A DNA stretch of 64,000 bases, from NCBI RefSeq assembly GCF_002001005.1, contig NZ_MUNX01000090.1, positions 1 to 64,000 of the forward strand. The letters are read 5' to 3'. The stretch is from Flavobacterium sp. A45. Its GTDB lineage: Bacteria; Bacteroidota; Bacteroidia; Flavobacteriales; Flavobacteriaceae. Below the pieces are notes generated by a model. The model was given only the letters and a program-made list of their open reading frames with translations, was not told the DNA's origin and searched no databases. Positions 51,880-60,443 of the stretch are shown here, in pieces (within the stretch, counting starts at the first letter, position 1; each line of letters begins with the position of its first letter). A program made the translations under genes and the position numbers.

Positions 51880-52682
51880 TGAATCGATTTCTAGTAAGAG
51901 TACTTTTTGTTTTTATGATTTGCTTAAGCAGTTCACTAACATTGGTGTCCTGTAAAGCAAAGGCAAAAGTCGCGAATGTGAGTAAAAGTACTGATACAAA
52001 TCGGATGACAGCAGAGCGAATTATAGAAAATTACTATGCCAACAAAAACGATTTTAATACATTATATATAAAATCAAATGTAAAATACAGTGATGAAAAA
52101 CAAACTCAAAATTTAACAGCCGAAATTAAGATTAAAAAGAATGAACAAATTTTGGTAAGTATTCGTTTTCTTGGGATTACTATGGCCAAGGCCTTGATAA
52201 CGCCAACTAAAGTAAGTTATTATGAGAAACTGAATGCCAGTTATTTTGAAGGGGATTTTAGTACATTGAGCAAATGGCTTGGCACAGATTTGGATTTTAA
52301 TAAAGTGCAAAATATCTTGCTTGGACAGGCAATGGATGATTTAACCAAAGGGAATTACAAAGATTCGTTAGTTGACCAAACGTATCGATTGGAAAATATT
52401 TCGAATGACAACACTAAGAAGTTTTTCTTTTTTAACAAAGAAAAATTTTTGTTAAACAAGCAAGAGATTGCCCAAATTATCGAAAACAGAAAGATAGAGG
52501 TGTCTTATTCGGATTATAAAATGTATAATGAATCCCCAATTCCATCAGATATTGCCATTAATGCCGAACAGGAAAAAGGCAAAACAGAGATTAAATTAGG
52601 GTATAATACTATAACCATAAATGAAGAACTCACTTTTCCGTATAGTGTTCCAAATGGTTATCAAAGAATTTTAATTAAGTAA
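51879..52682 (+). CDS. DUF4292 lipoprotein
   Basis: A 267-residue lipoprotein with a lipobox ending at Cys25 (TLVSCKAKAK). The mature part is strand-rich with YANKNDFNTLYIKSNVKYSD and an LNAEIKIKKNEQILVSIRFLGI-like segment, consistent with DUF4292, a Bacteroidota family resembling outer-membrane lipoprotein-sorting folds (LolA/LolB-like). The function is not proven. It sits between the TPR protein and the EnvC-like protein in one operon. Confidence 0.75.
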   Translation: MNRFLVRVLFVFMICLSSSLTLVSCKAKAKVANVSKSTDTNRMTAERIIENYYANKNDFNTLYIKSNVKYSDEKQTQNLTAEIKIKKNEQILVSIRFLGITMAKALITPTKVSYYEKLNASYFEGDFSTLSKWLGTDLDFNKVQNILLGQAMDDLTKGNYKDSLVDQTYRLENISNDNTKKFFFFNKEKFLLNKQEIAQIIENRKIEVSYSDYKMYNESPIPSDIAINAEQEKGKTEIKLGYNTITINEELTFPYSVPNGYQRILIK

Positions 52683-52705
52683 ATTTGAACAAATATAATT
52701 GTAAG

Positions 52706-53950
52706 ATGCGAAAATTTCTCTTAGGTCTTTTTTTTGTATGCACCACTTCAGTAATGTGGGGGCAGGAATCGCAACAAGAAAAATTAGAAAAGCGTAAAGC
52801 CGAAATTCAACAGGAAATTTTGGCTAATGAAAAATTATTGCAATCGGTAAAGAAAAAAGAAAAATCGGCCGTTAATGTGATTGTTTTGCAAAACAATAAA
52901 ATAAAACTGAAAGAAAAATTGATTTATACTACAGCGAAACAGACTAAGATTCTGAGCAATGATATGTATATTAATCAAATGAAAATAAACAAACTCAATA
53001 GAGAATTGGTGATTCTTAAAGAGGATTATGCCAAAATGATTGTGAAATCATACAAAAGCAGATCTGAACAGAGCCGAGCTATGTTTTTATTGTCATCTGA
53101 GAATTTTTTGCAGGCTTACAAAAGAGCTCAGTATATGAAGCAATATACGAGTTATAGAAAAATGCAGGGTGAAGAAATTAAATCCAAAACGGATGAACTT
53201 TTAGGATTTAATGAAAGGCTTAATGTTCAAAAAGCAGCCAAAAAGAAATTATTGGCTGAAAACACAAAAGAAAAATTGTCTCTTGAAAAAGAAAAGAGAG
53301 AACAATTAAAGTTGGTGAATTCAATCAAAAAAGACAAGAAGAAAATCACAGCCGAAATTAAAAGAAAACAGCAGGAATCGCGAGCGATTGACCGTCAAAT
53401 AGATCGTTTGATTCGAGAAGCCATTGCAACTGCTAATAGAAAAGCCGCGAGCGAAAATGCCAAAGCCAATCCAAATGCTCCTGTGACAGCCTATACTTCG
53501 TCAAAAATTGTACTAACAGCCGAATCCAAAATATTGGCAGATAATTTTAGGGCCAATAGAGGAAAACTACCTTGGCCTGTTGAAAAAGGATTTGTATCAC
53601 TAGGATTTGGGGATCAACCCCATCCGGTTTATCCAAACCTTGTGATTCACAATAGCGGAGTAGAAATCACCACAGAACAAGGGTCAAATGCGAGAGCCGT
53701 TTTTGGTGGAGAAGTGACCAGCGTTATCGTTTTGTCACCAGTGAATAAAGCCGTAATGATTCAGCATGGAGATTGTTTCACGGTATATCAAAATTTAAGT
53801 TCCGTTTTTGTTAGCAAAGGAGAGAAAGTAAATATTAAACAAAGTTTAGGAAAAATAAGAACCAATGGCGAAGGAAAAACGATCATAAAGTTCACTATTT
53901 CACAAAACACAACCTACAACAATCCAGCATCTTGGTTGTATAATATGTAG
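52706..53950 (+). CDS. EnvC-like murein hydrolase activator, copy 1
   Basis: A 414-residue secreted protein: signal peptide (residues 1-20), a coiled coil from about residue 24 to 245 rich in Lys and Glu, and a C-terminal LytM (M23-like) domain. The zinc ligands are missing: where active enzymes have HxGxD and HxH, this has HNSGVE and IKFTI. Such degenerate LytM proteins, like E. coli EnvC, activate amidases during cell separation. The ATG at 52706 gives a normal signal peptide. A perfect terminator separates it from its paralogue. Confidence 0.85.
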   Translation: MRKFLLGLFFVCTTSVMWGQESQQEKLEKRKAEIQQEILANEKLLQSVKKKEKSAVNVIVLQNNKIKLKEKLIYTTAKQTKILSNDMYINQMKINKLNRELVILKEDYAKMIVKSYKSRSEQSRAMFLLSSENFLQAYKRAQYMKQYTSYRKMQGEEIKSKTDELLGFNERLNVQKAAKKKLLAENTKEKLSLEKEKREQLKLVNSIKKDKKKITAEIKRKQQESRAIDRQIDRLIREAIATANRKAASENAKANPNAPVTAYTSSKIVLTAESKILADNFRANRGKLPWPVEKGFVSLGFGDQPHPVYPNLVIHNSGVEITTEQGSNARAVFGGEVTSVIVLSPVNKAVMIQHGDCFTVYQNLSSVFVSKGEKVNIKQSLGKIRTNGEGKTIIKFTISQNTTYNNPASWLYNM

Positions 53951-53962
53951 TTTTGTAATAAC

Positions 53963-54012
53963 AAAAGCTGCACTAATTTATTTTTGTAAAAATAAATTAG
54001 TGCAGCTTTTTA
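53963..54012 (+). terminator. Terminator between the two EnvC-like genes
   Basis: Perfect 23-base arms (53963-53985 and 53988-54010) with only two central bases; the tip must open to form the loop. Strong A and T runs flank a GC-containing core, GCTGCAC/GTGCAGC. Confidence 0.9.
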
Positions 54013-54026
54013 ATAAAATCATTCAT

Positions 54027-54034
54027 TAAGTTTG
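54027..54034 (+). promoter_or_regulatory. -7 promoter box for EnvC-like copy 2
   Basis: TAAGTTTG matches TAnnTTTG, 22 bases before the ATG at 54056. Together with the terminator it gives copy 2 its own transcript. Confidence 0.55.
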
Positions 54035-54055
54035 CACCTTTATATATAATCTGCG

Positions 54056-55486
54056 ATGTTAAAATATTTTCTGAGTTTTATTTTTCTAATAACAACGACT
54101 TTACTTTGGAGTCAAGATAATCAACAAAAAAAATTAGAAGAGCGTAAAGTCAAAATCCAACAAGAGATTAGGGAGAACGAAACCAAACTTCAAACGGTAA
54201 AGAAGAAAGAAAAAACGGCGACCAAAGCGATAGTTTTACAGAGTAATAAAATCAAACTTAAGGAAGAATTGATTGCCACTACCGAAAAACAAAAATCACT
54301 TCTAGGTAATTCAATAACTGTCAATCAAGCACAAATTGCAAAATTAGAAAAGGAGTTGGAATTGCTTAAAGCAGATTATGCAAAAATGATTATTCAATCC
54401 TATAAAAGCCGTTCTGAAGAAAGCCGTGCGATGTTTTTACTGTCATCAGAAAGTTTTTTTCAAGCTTATAAAAGGGCTCAGTATATGAAACAGTATACTA
54501 ACTACAGACGCTTACAAGGGCAAGAAATAAAGTCCAAAACCAATGTGCTTTATACGTTTAATGCCAAATTGGATGTTCAAAAAAGCGAAAAGGAACAACT
54601 CATTGCCGAAAATGATAAAGAGCGATTGTCTTTGGAAAAAGAGAAGCTGGAACAAGTAAAATTGGTAGAGTCTTTGAAGAAAGATAAAAAGAAAATTATT
54701 GCCGAAATAAAGAAAAAACAACAAGAATCTAAATCTATTGACAAAAAAATAGACAAATTAATTCGTGCAGCCATTGCCGAAGCCAATAGAAAAGCAGCTA
54801 TAGAAAAAGCAGCAAAAGAGAAAGCAAAAGCTGATGCTATTGCAAAAGCGAATGCACTGGCAAAAGCCAAAGCTTTAGAAAAGAAAAAAGAAATAGAAAA
54901 GGCTAATGCATTGGCAGCTGCAAAAGCAAAAGCAGCATCTAAACCAGCTCCAAAACCAATTCCGATTCCAAAAGAAGTGGAAAAAGCCATTGCTAAAGTT
55001 GAGCCAGCATCTGAGCCAGTAAAATCGGTCTCATCAACTAAAATAGAACTATCATCGGATGGAAAAGTCGATTCAGATAATTTTAAAGCGAATAGAGGCA
55101 AATTGCCTTGGCCTGTCGAAAGAGGATACATTTCTTTGGGGTTTGGCGATCAAGCGCATCCAGTTTATAAAACATTGGTAATTCACAATAGCGGATTGGA
55201 ATTTACAACCGATTCCGGTTCCAGCGCCAGAGCTGTTTTTGCAGGGGTTGTGACGAGCGTTATTATTATTTCGCCGGTGAATAAATTGGTGATGCTGCAG
55301 CATGGTGATTTTTTTACCATATATCAAAACTTGAGTTCAGTGAATGTATCTAAAGGAGATAATGTGAGCATAAGACAAAGTTTAGGGAAAATTAAAACCA
55401 ATGGCGATGGGAGAACAATATTAAAATTTGCTATCACCCAAAACACGACTTACACCAACCCGAGGTCTTGGCTAGCGGGTAAATAG
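54056..55486 (+). CDS. EnvC-like murein hydrolase activator, copy 2
   Basis: A 476-residue paralogue of the preceding gene, nearly collinear from the signal peptide through the coiled coil to the LytM domain (for example YKSRSEESRAMFLLSSESFFQAYKRAQYMKQYT). It differs by an extra Ala/Lys-rich stretch followed by Pro/Glu-rich sequence near residues 245-325, just before the LytM domain. The LytM zinc ligands are again absent (HNSGLE; LKFAI). The longer linker could extend the activator toward a different partner. Confidence 0.85.
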   Translation: MLKYFLSFIFLITTTLLWSQDNQQKKLEERKVKIQQEIRENETKLQTVKKKEKTATKAIVLQSNKIKLKEELIATTEKQKSLLGNSITVNQAQIAKLEKELELLKADYAKMIIQSYKSRSEESRAMFLLSSESFFQAYKRAQYMKQYTNYRRLQGQEIKSKTNVLYTFNAKLDVQKSEKEQLIAENDKERLSLEKEKLEQVKLVESLKKDKKKIIAEIKKKQQESKSIDKKIDKLIRAAIAEANRKAAIEKAAKEKAKADAIAKANALAKAKALEKKKEIEKANALAAAKAKAASKPAPKPIPIPKEVEKAIAKVEPASEPVKSVSSTKIELSSDGKVDSDNFKANRGKLPWPVERGYISLGFGDQAHPVYKTLVIHNSGLEFTTDSGSSARAVFAGVVTSVIIISPVNKLVMLQHGDFFTIYQNLSSVNVSKGDNVSIRQSLGKIKTNGDGRTILKFAITQNTTYTNPRSWLAGK

Positions 55487-55533
55487 CGCGAATAAATTAA
55501 TAAATTTTAAACATTCTTCTAAAGAATATAATT

Positions 55534-55541
55534 TATATTTG
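55534..55541 (+). promoter_or_regulatory. -7 promoter box for the BI-1 family gene
   Basis: TATATTTG matches TAnnTTTG. It supports translation from ATG 55564 (23 bases downstream) rather than the in-frame TTG at 55555. Confidence 0.55.
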
Positions 55542-55563
55542 ATAAAATTTAAATTTGAAAACT

Positions 55564-56325
55564 ATGAATTCGAATAACCCTTTTTTAAACAACAAAACAT
55601 TTTCAACTGCTGTTTCAAGAAAAGACGATGCACAGCAATTCAATGTTATTGATGGAAATCAAGACATGACTTTGGCGGGAACCATCAACAGAACATTAAT
55701 TCTTTTTTTATTGCTTGTTGCTTCGGCTACGGTAATTTGGTGGGCTACTTTTAATGGGATGAATCCAATAGTTCCGGCATTTGGTGGAGCTATAATTGGA
55801 TTGATTTTGGTTGTAATCTCAGCATTCAAACCTCAATATTCTCCTTATTTGGCACCAGGTTATGCGCTTTTTGAAGGATTGTTCATCGGAGGAGTTTCAG
55901 CTATTTTTGAAGTTCAGTATCCTGGAATTGTAACACAGGCTGTTGGTGCAACTTTTGTCACTTTTGCTGTTTGTCTAGGTTTGTATAAATATAAAATTGT
56001 AAAAGTAACCGAGCAATTCAAATCAGTTGTTGTTGCAGCGACCTGTGCCATTGCAACTTATTATTTAATTTCTTGGTTGTTCTCAATGTTTACTAGTTTT
56101 ACGCCTGTACATTATGGAAACTCTATGATGAGTATTGGTATTAGCGTATTTGTGATCGTAATTGCAGCATTAAACTTGTTCTTGGATTTTGACAGAATTG
56201 AAAAAGGAGTAGAGCAAAAAATGCCAAAATTCATGGAATGGTATGGAGCAATGGGTTTAATGATAACTCTAGTGTGGTTGTATATTGAATTTTTGCGATT
56301 ACTATCCAAACTGTCTAAAAAATAA
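55564..56325 (+). CDS. Bax inhibitor-1/YccA-family membrane protein
   Basis: A 253-residue protein with seven hydrophobic segments in the second to last parts and a polar N-terminus (about 40 residues). PYLAPGYALFEGLFIGGVSAIFE and LNLFLDFDRIEKG are typical of the BI-1 family, including the conserved acidic residues of the last helices thought to gate calcium or proton leak. The physiological role in bacteria is unclear. A strong terminator follows. Confidence 0.87.
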   Translation: MNSNNPFLNNKTFSTAVSRKDDAQQFNVIDGNQDMTLAGTINRTLILFLLLVASATVIWWATFNGMNPIVPAFGGAIIGLILVVISAFKPQYSPYLAPGYALFEGLFIGGVSAIFEVQYPGIVTQAVGATFVTFAVCLGLYKYKIVKVTEQFKSVVVAATCAIATYYLISWLFSMFTSFTPVHYGNSMMSIGISVFVIVIAALNLFLDFDRIEKGVEQKMPKFMEWYGAMGLMITLVWLYIEFLRLLSKLSKK

Positions 56326-56343
56326 TATTCCAATAATATTTAT

Positions 56344-56378
56344 AAAAATACCCTTCAGAGATGAAGGGTATTTTTTTT
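56344..56378 (+). terminator. Terminator after the BI-1 family gene
   Basis: AAAAATACCCTTCA and TGAAGGGTATTTTT pair perfectly around GAGA, with further T. Confidence 0.92.
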
Positions 56379-56444
56379 GCACAGATTTCGGTTATTAATT
56401 TTAGGAGCAGAAAGATTTGGCATTTTTAGCTGGCATTGGTCCCA

Positions 56445-56508
56445 CTATCCACTTCAATCTTGTAGCCCGAACCCCGGGCCACAAGGATTTTCGCTTCTAT
56501 CGGGGCTA
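56445..56508 (+). repeat. Structured 64-bp intergenic repeat, copy B
   Basis: Matches 48665-48728 at 52 of 64 positions with no gaps. The hairpin pairs CTTGT (56459-56463) with ACAAG (56481-56485) and GCCCG with CGGGC inside. Relative to copy A one inner G-C pair has become C-G, keeping the stem. Confidence 0.7.
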
Positions 56509-56621
56509 AAGGGAGTTATTCTGTTTTTTTGTCATCATTCAAAAAAGGAAAATAGAAATAATCAAATTCAGTTTTTTATGGATTTATAATGGTATAAAAG
56601 GGATTGTAGCCATCAAATCAT

Positions 56622-56629
56622 TAAATTTG
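56622..56629 (+). promoter_or_regulatory. -7 promoter box for hflX
   Basis: TAAATTTG matches TAnnTTTG, 17 bases before the ATG at 56647. Confidence 0.55.
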
Positions 56630-56646
56630 CATTCTTATTTAAAGAC

Positions 56647-57894
56647 ATGTTAGAAAAAGAAACAATAAATTTCGAAAAAACAGCTATTGTTGGTATTGTT
56701 ACCCAAAACCAAAGTGAAGAGAAACTCAACGAGTATCTTGATGAATTGGAGTTTTTGACGTTTACCGCTGGAGGTGAAGTGGTGAAACGTTTTTCGCAAA
56801 AAATGGAGCGCCCTAATCCTAAAACTTTTGTTGGAACAGGAAAACTAGAAGAGATTTGTCTTTTTGTGAAAGAAAATGATATCTCGACTTTGGTATTTGA
56901 TGATGAATTATCGCCTTCTCAACAAAAGAATATTTCCAAAATAATAGATTGCAAAATATTAGATCGAACTCACCTTATCCTTGATATTTTTGCTCAAAGA
57001 GCCGAAACCTCTTATGCTAGAACTCAAGTGGAACTGGCACAATGTCAATATTTATTGCCTAGACTTTCCGGAATGTGGACTCACTTGGAACGCCAAAAAG
57101 GAGGTATCGGAATGCGTGGACCTGGAGAAACTGAGATTGAAACAGACAGACGTATCGTACGTGATCGTATAGCTTTATTGAAAGAGAAGATAAAAACTAT
57201 CGATAAGCAAATGGGTGTGCAGCGCAGTAATCGCGGCGCCATGGTTCGTGTTGCTTTGGTGGGTTATACGAATGTTGGTAAATCGACTTTGATGAATGCG
57301 GTAGGGAAAAGCGACGTATTTGTAGAAAACAAGCTTTTTGCAACATTAGATACTACCGTTCGAAAAGTGGTTATTAAGAACTTGCCTTTTTTGTTATCGG
57401 ATACGGTAGGATTTATTCGAAAATTACCAACTCAATTGGTAGATTCGTTCAAGAGTACATTGGATGAAGTTCGTGAAGCTGATTTATTATTGCATGTTGT
57501 CGATATTTCACATCCTGAATTTGAAGATCATATCGAATCGGTAAATCAAACGTTGTTGGATATTAAAGCCCATGACAAACCAGTTATTATGGTTTTCAAC
57601 AAAATTGATGCCTACAAACATTTAACGATTGATGAAGATGATCTAATGACTGAAAAAACTCCAAGACATTTTACGCTTGAGGAGTGGAAACAGACATGGA
57701 TGCACCGATTAGGAGAGCAGAATGCTTTATTCATTTCGGCAACCCAAAAAGAAAATTTTGAAGATTTTAGGGAACGTGTTTATGAAGCCGTTCGACAAAT
57801 TCACATTACCCGTTTTCCATACAATAAATTTTTATATCCAGATTATAAAGATGCCGTGGAGAAAGAGGAAAAAGAAGATGAAGATAATGAATAA
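56647..57894 (+). CDS. hflX: Ribosome-associated GTPase HflX
   Basis: A 415-residue GTPase that splits stalled ribosomes. The N-terminal HflX domain ends with the signature GPGETEIETDRR; the G-domain has G1 GYTNVGKST, G3 DTVGFIRKLP and G4 FNKID. A short acidic C-terminal tail (EKEEKEDEDNE) is normal in this phylum. A bidirectional terminator separates it from the convergent DUF3078 gene. Confidence 0.94.
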   Translation: MLEKETINFEKTAIVGIVTQNQSEEKLNEYLDELEFLTFTAGGEVVKRFSQKMERPNPKTFVGTGKLEEICLFVKENDISTLVFDDELSPSQQKNISKIIDCKILDRTHLILDIFAQRAETSYARTQVELAQCQYLLPRLSGMWTHLERQKGGIGMRGPGETEIETDRRIVRDRIALLKEKIKTIDKQMGVQRSNRGAMVRVALVGYTNVGKSTLMNAVGKSDVFVENKLFATLDTTVRKVVIKNLPFLLSDTVGFIRKLPTQLVDSFKSTLDEVREADLLLHVVDISHPEFEDHIESVNQTLLDIKAHDKPVIMVFNKIDAYKHLTIDEDDLMTEKTPRHFTLEEWKQTWMHRLGEQNALFISATQKENFEDFRERVYEAVRQIHITRFPYNKFLYPDYKDAVEKEEKEDEDNE

Positions 57895-57896
57895 GC

Positions 57897-57936
57897 AAAA
57901 AGACCTTTTAGCAAGCAATTGTTAAAAGGTCTTTTT
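57897..57936. terminator. Bidirectional terminator between hflX and the DUF3078 gene
   Basis: Eighteen-base arms (57897-57914 and 57919-57936), paired except for one G-U, around a 4-base loop with A-run and T-run ends. It serves both convergent genes. Confidence 0.9.
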
Positions 57937-57943
57937 ATTTGTT

Positions 57944-58873
57944 CTAAAAACTATAATTCAGCCCGACACCAAATACTTCTTTGGTTTGAAAACCAGCAAA
58001 AGCATCATCATCATAAATCGCTTGAAAATTTAGATTCGCTGATAATATTTTGTTGATTTTCATTATAATATTTAAGGTATAATTGATGTCGATATTTTGC
58101 GGATCTTTCAAATAATTAGAATATAAATTTAAAAGATTTTCGGCACTTACATTTTCCATTATATTGAATTTATAATAGGCAGTAGCATTAAAACCCAATT
58201 GATACAACATACTTTTATTGGCATCCACTCCAAAATAACTGCCATCTACATATCCAGGAACGGAAGTATAACTGTTGTCCACAAAAGTAATTTTTGAGGT
58301 TAATGGCGCCAGATTTATTTTAAAATTATCAGTCTTTTTCCAATACATTCCAGGACCAAAAAGTAAATATCCGGGAGACATAAAGTTGGTGTTTTCTTCT
58401 CTTATTTCAGCACCATTGACATCTTTTGTGTAAACATAACCTTGACTGAATTGTGTTCTAAAGTTTGCCAAAAATGAATAATACCAATAGCTTTTTGTTT
58501 TTTTGGCTACAATGGAATTTATTTCAAGTTGGTCGTCGGTTTTCTTTTCAAAATTGGAATTTTGTGTTTGTAACAAACCATAAGAAGCCAGGATTCTATT
58601 TTCCCAGGTATAATCGTCTTTTTTATAATCGATTTTATAATCCAATCCTAGATTTCCAGAAAAGCTGTTTTCGCCTCCAGCAATCCAGTTGTTAAAGTTG
58701 GCTTGATTAAAAAGAAATGTAACTTTACCAATTGACTTCCAACCATTTGGGATAGTGTCATCAATGGTTTTGGCAGCATCTTCTGTTTTTTTTATTAAAT
58801 CTTTTTCAGAAGATTGAGCACGAAGTAGTGTTGAAAGGGGGAGGAGACAGACTAACAGTATGATTTTTTTCAT
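57944..58873 (-). CDS. DUF3078 outer-membrane-type protein
   Basis: A 309-residue secreted protein with a signal peptide (about residues 1-19, ending LRAQ), then strand-rich sequence with many aromatic residues and a C-terminal aromatic end (FGVGLNYSF), as in outer-membrane barrels. GWKSIGKVTFLFNQANFNNWIAGGENSFS near residue 44 is typical of DUF3078. The function is unknown. It is the last gene on the Fe-S assembly strand but lies 75 bases beyond the DUF2480 gene and may be separately transcribed. Confidence 0.8.
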   Translation of the reverse strand: MKKIILLVCLLPLSTLLRAQSSEKDLIKKTEDAAKTIDDTIPNGWKSIGKVTFLFNQANFNNWIAGGENSFSGNLGLDYKIDYKKDDYTWENRILASYGLLQTQNSNFEKKTDDQLEINSIVAKKTKSYWYYSFLANFRTQFSQGYVYTKDVNGAEIREENTNFMSPGYLLFGPGMYWKKTDNFKINLAPLTSKITFVDNSYTSVPGYVDGSYFGVDANKSMLYQLGFNATAYYKFNIMENVSAENLLNLYSNYLKDPQNIDINYTLNIIMKINKILSANLNFQAIYDDDAFAGFQTKEVFGVGLNYSF

Positions 58874-58948
58874 TGTAAGAGTATTAGTTCTAATACAAAT
58901 ATAATAAAAAGAATAAACAGCTAGAATTCAATTAGTTAAAAAAGCGTG

Positions 58949-59458
58949 TTATTTTTTAGCCGTTTTGTATAATGGAACAGCAGAACAAGCTTCTCCGTAC
59001 ATTATGCTTCTGGCGTAAGGCTGCAGGTATTGTGCCGCCAAAACATAAGCTCGCATAGGAACGGGTTTTCTGGAACAACCTTTTATAATAACGGGTTTGT
59101 TCTGATAAGTACTATAATCGATTTTTGGAAGCAACTCGTCATACAAAGCGGAGTCTAAATCTTCCATATAGCCATTTACAATTTTCTTGGCATAAGGAGC
59201 AAGATGCATAGTAACTAAAATAATGGCCCACTTTGGGATAATGGCATCGGTACCACACGAAACAGCCACATATTGATCCTGATACTGTGACCAATCTTGA
59301 TTGTTGAGCTGTTCCCTAAAGTCTTTTTCTTTTAACAAAAAACCCTCAAGAAGCCATTGTGAAATATCGATTTGCACACGAGTTCCTGCCGGATAATAGT
59401 CTTCAAGATCGAAAACTTCCAGAACACTATTCGTTACTTTATTGATTATTTCTTCCAT
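58949..59458 (-). CDS. DUF2480 protein
   Basis: A 169-residue cytoplasmic protein of DUF2480, with LEDYYPAGTRVQIDISQWLLEGFLLKEKDFR near the start and KPVIIKGCSRKPVPMRAYVLA at about residues 125-145. The family is found next to Fe-S assembly genes in Bacteroidota, and the conserved cysteine in GCSRKP could be relevant to cluster handling. No direct function is established. Confidence 0.85.
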   Translation of the reverse strand: MEEIINKVTNSVLEVFDLEDYYPAGTRVQIDISQWLLEGFLLKEKDFREQLNNQDWSQYQDQYVAVSCGTDAIIPKWAIILVTMHLAPYAKKIVNGYMEDLDSALYDELLPKIDYSTYQNKPVIIKGCSRKPVPMRAYVLAAQYLQPYARSIMYGEACSAVPLYKTAKK

Positions 59459-59460
59459 TT

Positions 59461-59534
59461 TTAAATAGTTAGTGGTCAGTGCTCAGTATTTTAGTGGTCA
59501 GCTACTAACTGAATACTAAAAGATTGAACACTGC
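59461..59534. repeat. TCAGT/ACTGA inverted array between sufT and the DUF2480 gene
   Basis: TTAGTGGTCAGTGCTCAGTATTTTAGT-type words (59468-59495) face ACTAACTGAATACTAAAAGATTGAACACTG-type words (59503-59532). It is the same design as the other inverted arrays but built from a different word, one also present in direct orientation at 49204-49233. Confidence 0.6.
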
Positions 59535-59544
59535 CTACTTTTTA

Positions 59545-59868
59545 TTAAAGCATTCCTAATTCTAATTTTGCTTCTTCGCTCATCAAATCTTTGCTCCATG
59601 GTGGATCAAAAGTGATTTCTACTTCAGCATCTTTTATGTGTTCTATTGATTTTACTTTTTCCTCTACTTCTCTTGGTAAACTTTCTGCCACTGGGCAGTT
59701 TGGAGAAGTAAGGGTCATTAATATTTTTACTTCATAATCGGTATTAACCATTACATCATAAATCAATCCCAATTCGTAAATATCGACTGGAATCTCCGGG
59801 TCGTAAATGGTTTTCAATTTTTTTACGATTGATTCTCCTAATTCTGCGGTGTTTATTTCTTCTGTCAT
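59545..59868 (-). CDS. sufT: SufT/DUF59 (MIP18-type) Fe-S assembly protein
   Basis: A 107-residue protein of the DUF59 fold. IYDPEIPVDIYELGLIYDV and the conserved cysteine in TSPNCPVAESLP are diagnostic, with FDPPWSKDLMSEEAKLELGM at the end. SufT helps mature Fe-S proteins. It sits in the same strand and operon as sufE and sufS, separated by about 150 bases from sufE. Confidence 0.9.
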   Translation of the reverse strand: MTEEINTAELGESIVKKLKTIYDPEIPVDIYELGLIYDVMVNTDYEVKILMTLTSPNCPVAESLPREVEEKVKSIEHIKDAEVEITFDPPWSKDLMSEEAKLELGML

Positions 59869-60017
59869 AATTTTTTATTTTTAAACCATATAAGTCATAT
59901 AAGGTTATTTTTTGTTAATGTTTTAGCTAGATATAAGTTCAAAAAAGTTAATCTTCGGGCATTCGATAATATTCATTAACGATGGCTTTATTGAATCAAC
60001 TTAAATGCCTTATATGG

Positions 60018-60443
60018 TTAATTTTTTTTCTGAGCATCAAAGGCCAAAGCATACATTTTAATATTTTTTATCATCGAAACCAAACCATTGGCTCTTGTTG
60101 GCGAAAGATGTTCTTTCAAACCGATTTCATCAATAAAATCCGTATCTGCATTTAATATGTCAATTGCCTTTTGGTTCGAAAAAGCACGGATTAAAATAGC
60201 GATAATTCCTTTGGTTAAAATCGCATCACTATCTGCTGTAAAGATAATTTTATCATCGTTTTGTTCCCCTTGCAACCATACTTTGGATTGACATCCCTTG
60301 ATTAAGTTATTGTCAGTTTTGAATTCCTCCTTAATTAAAGGAAGATTTTTGCCTAAATCAATAATGTATTCATAACGTTGCATCCAGTCGTCAAACATGG
60401 AGAATTCATCTATAATTTCGTTTTGTATTTCTTTTATTGTCAT
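60018..60443 (-). CDS. sufE: Sulfur acceptor SufE
   Basis: A 141-residue protein that takes persulfide from the cysteine desulfurase. LIKGCQSKVWL near residue 51 contains the acceptor cysteine, and FSMFDDWMQRYEYIIDLGK and LSPTRANGLVSMI are family motifs. Its start overlaps the stop of the next upstream gene (ATGA), indicating coupling. Confidence 0.93.
   Translation of the reverse strand: MTIKEIQNEIIDEFSMFDDWMQRYEYIIDLGKNLPLIKEEFKTDNNLIKGCQSKVWLQGEQNDDKIIFTADSDAILTKGIIAILIRAFSNQKAIDILNADTDFIDEIGLKEHLSPTRANGLVSMIKNIKMYALAFDAQKKN

Larger units (their letters stand above)
56326..56646. other. Intergenic region with repeat copy B
   Basis: About 320 bases without a gene. It holds the BI-1 gene terminator, the second copy of the 64-bp repeat (56445-56508) and the hflX promoter. 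A 70-codon open frame at 56377-56589 runs through the repeat and has no protein-like character. Confidence 0.6.

Noticed and set aside
54577..55131. Minus-strand 184-codon frame rich in Ala, Phe and Ser
   Set aside because: It is antisense to the Lys/Ala-rich linker of EnvC copy 2; the composition follows from the opposite strand.
56377..56589. 70-codon plus-strand frame between the BI-1 gene and hflX
   Set aside because: It passes through the structured repeat (56445-56508), and its sequence follows the repeat rather than any family.
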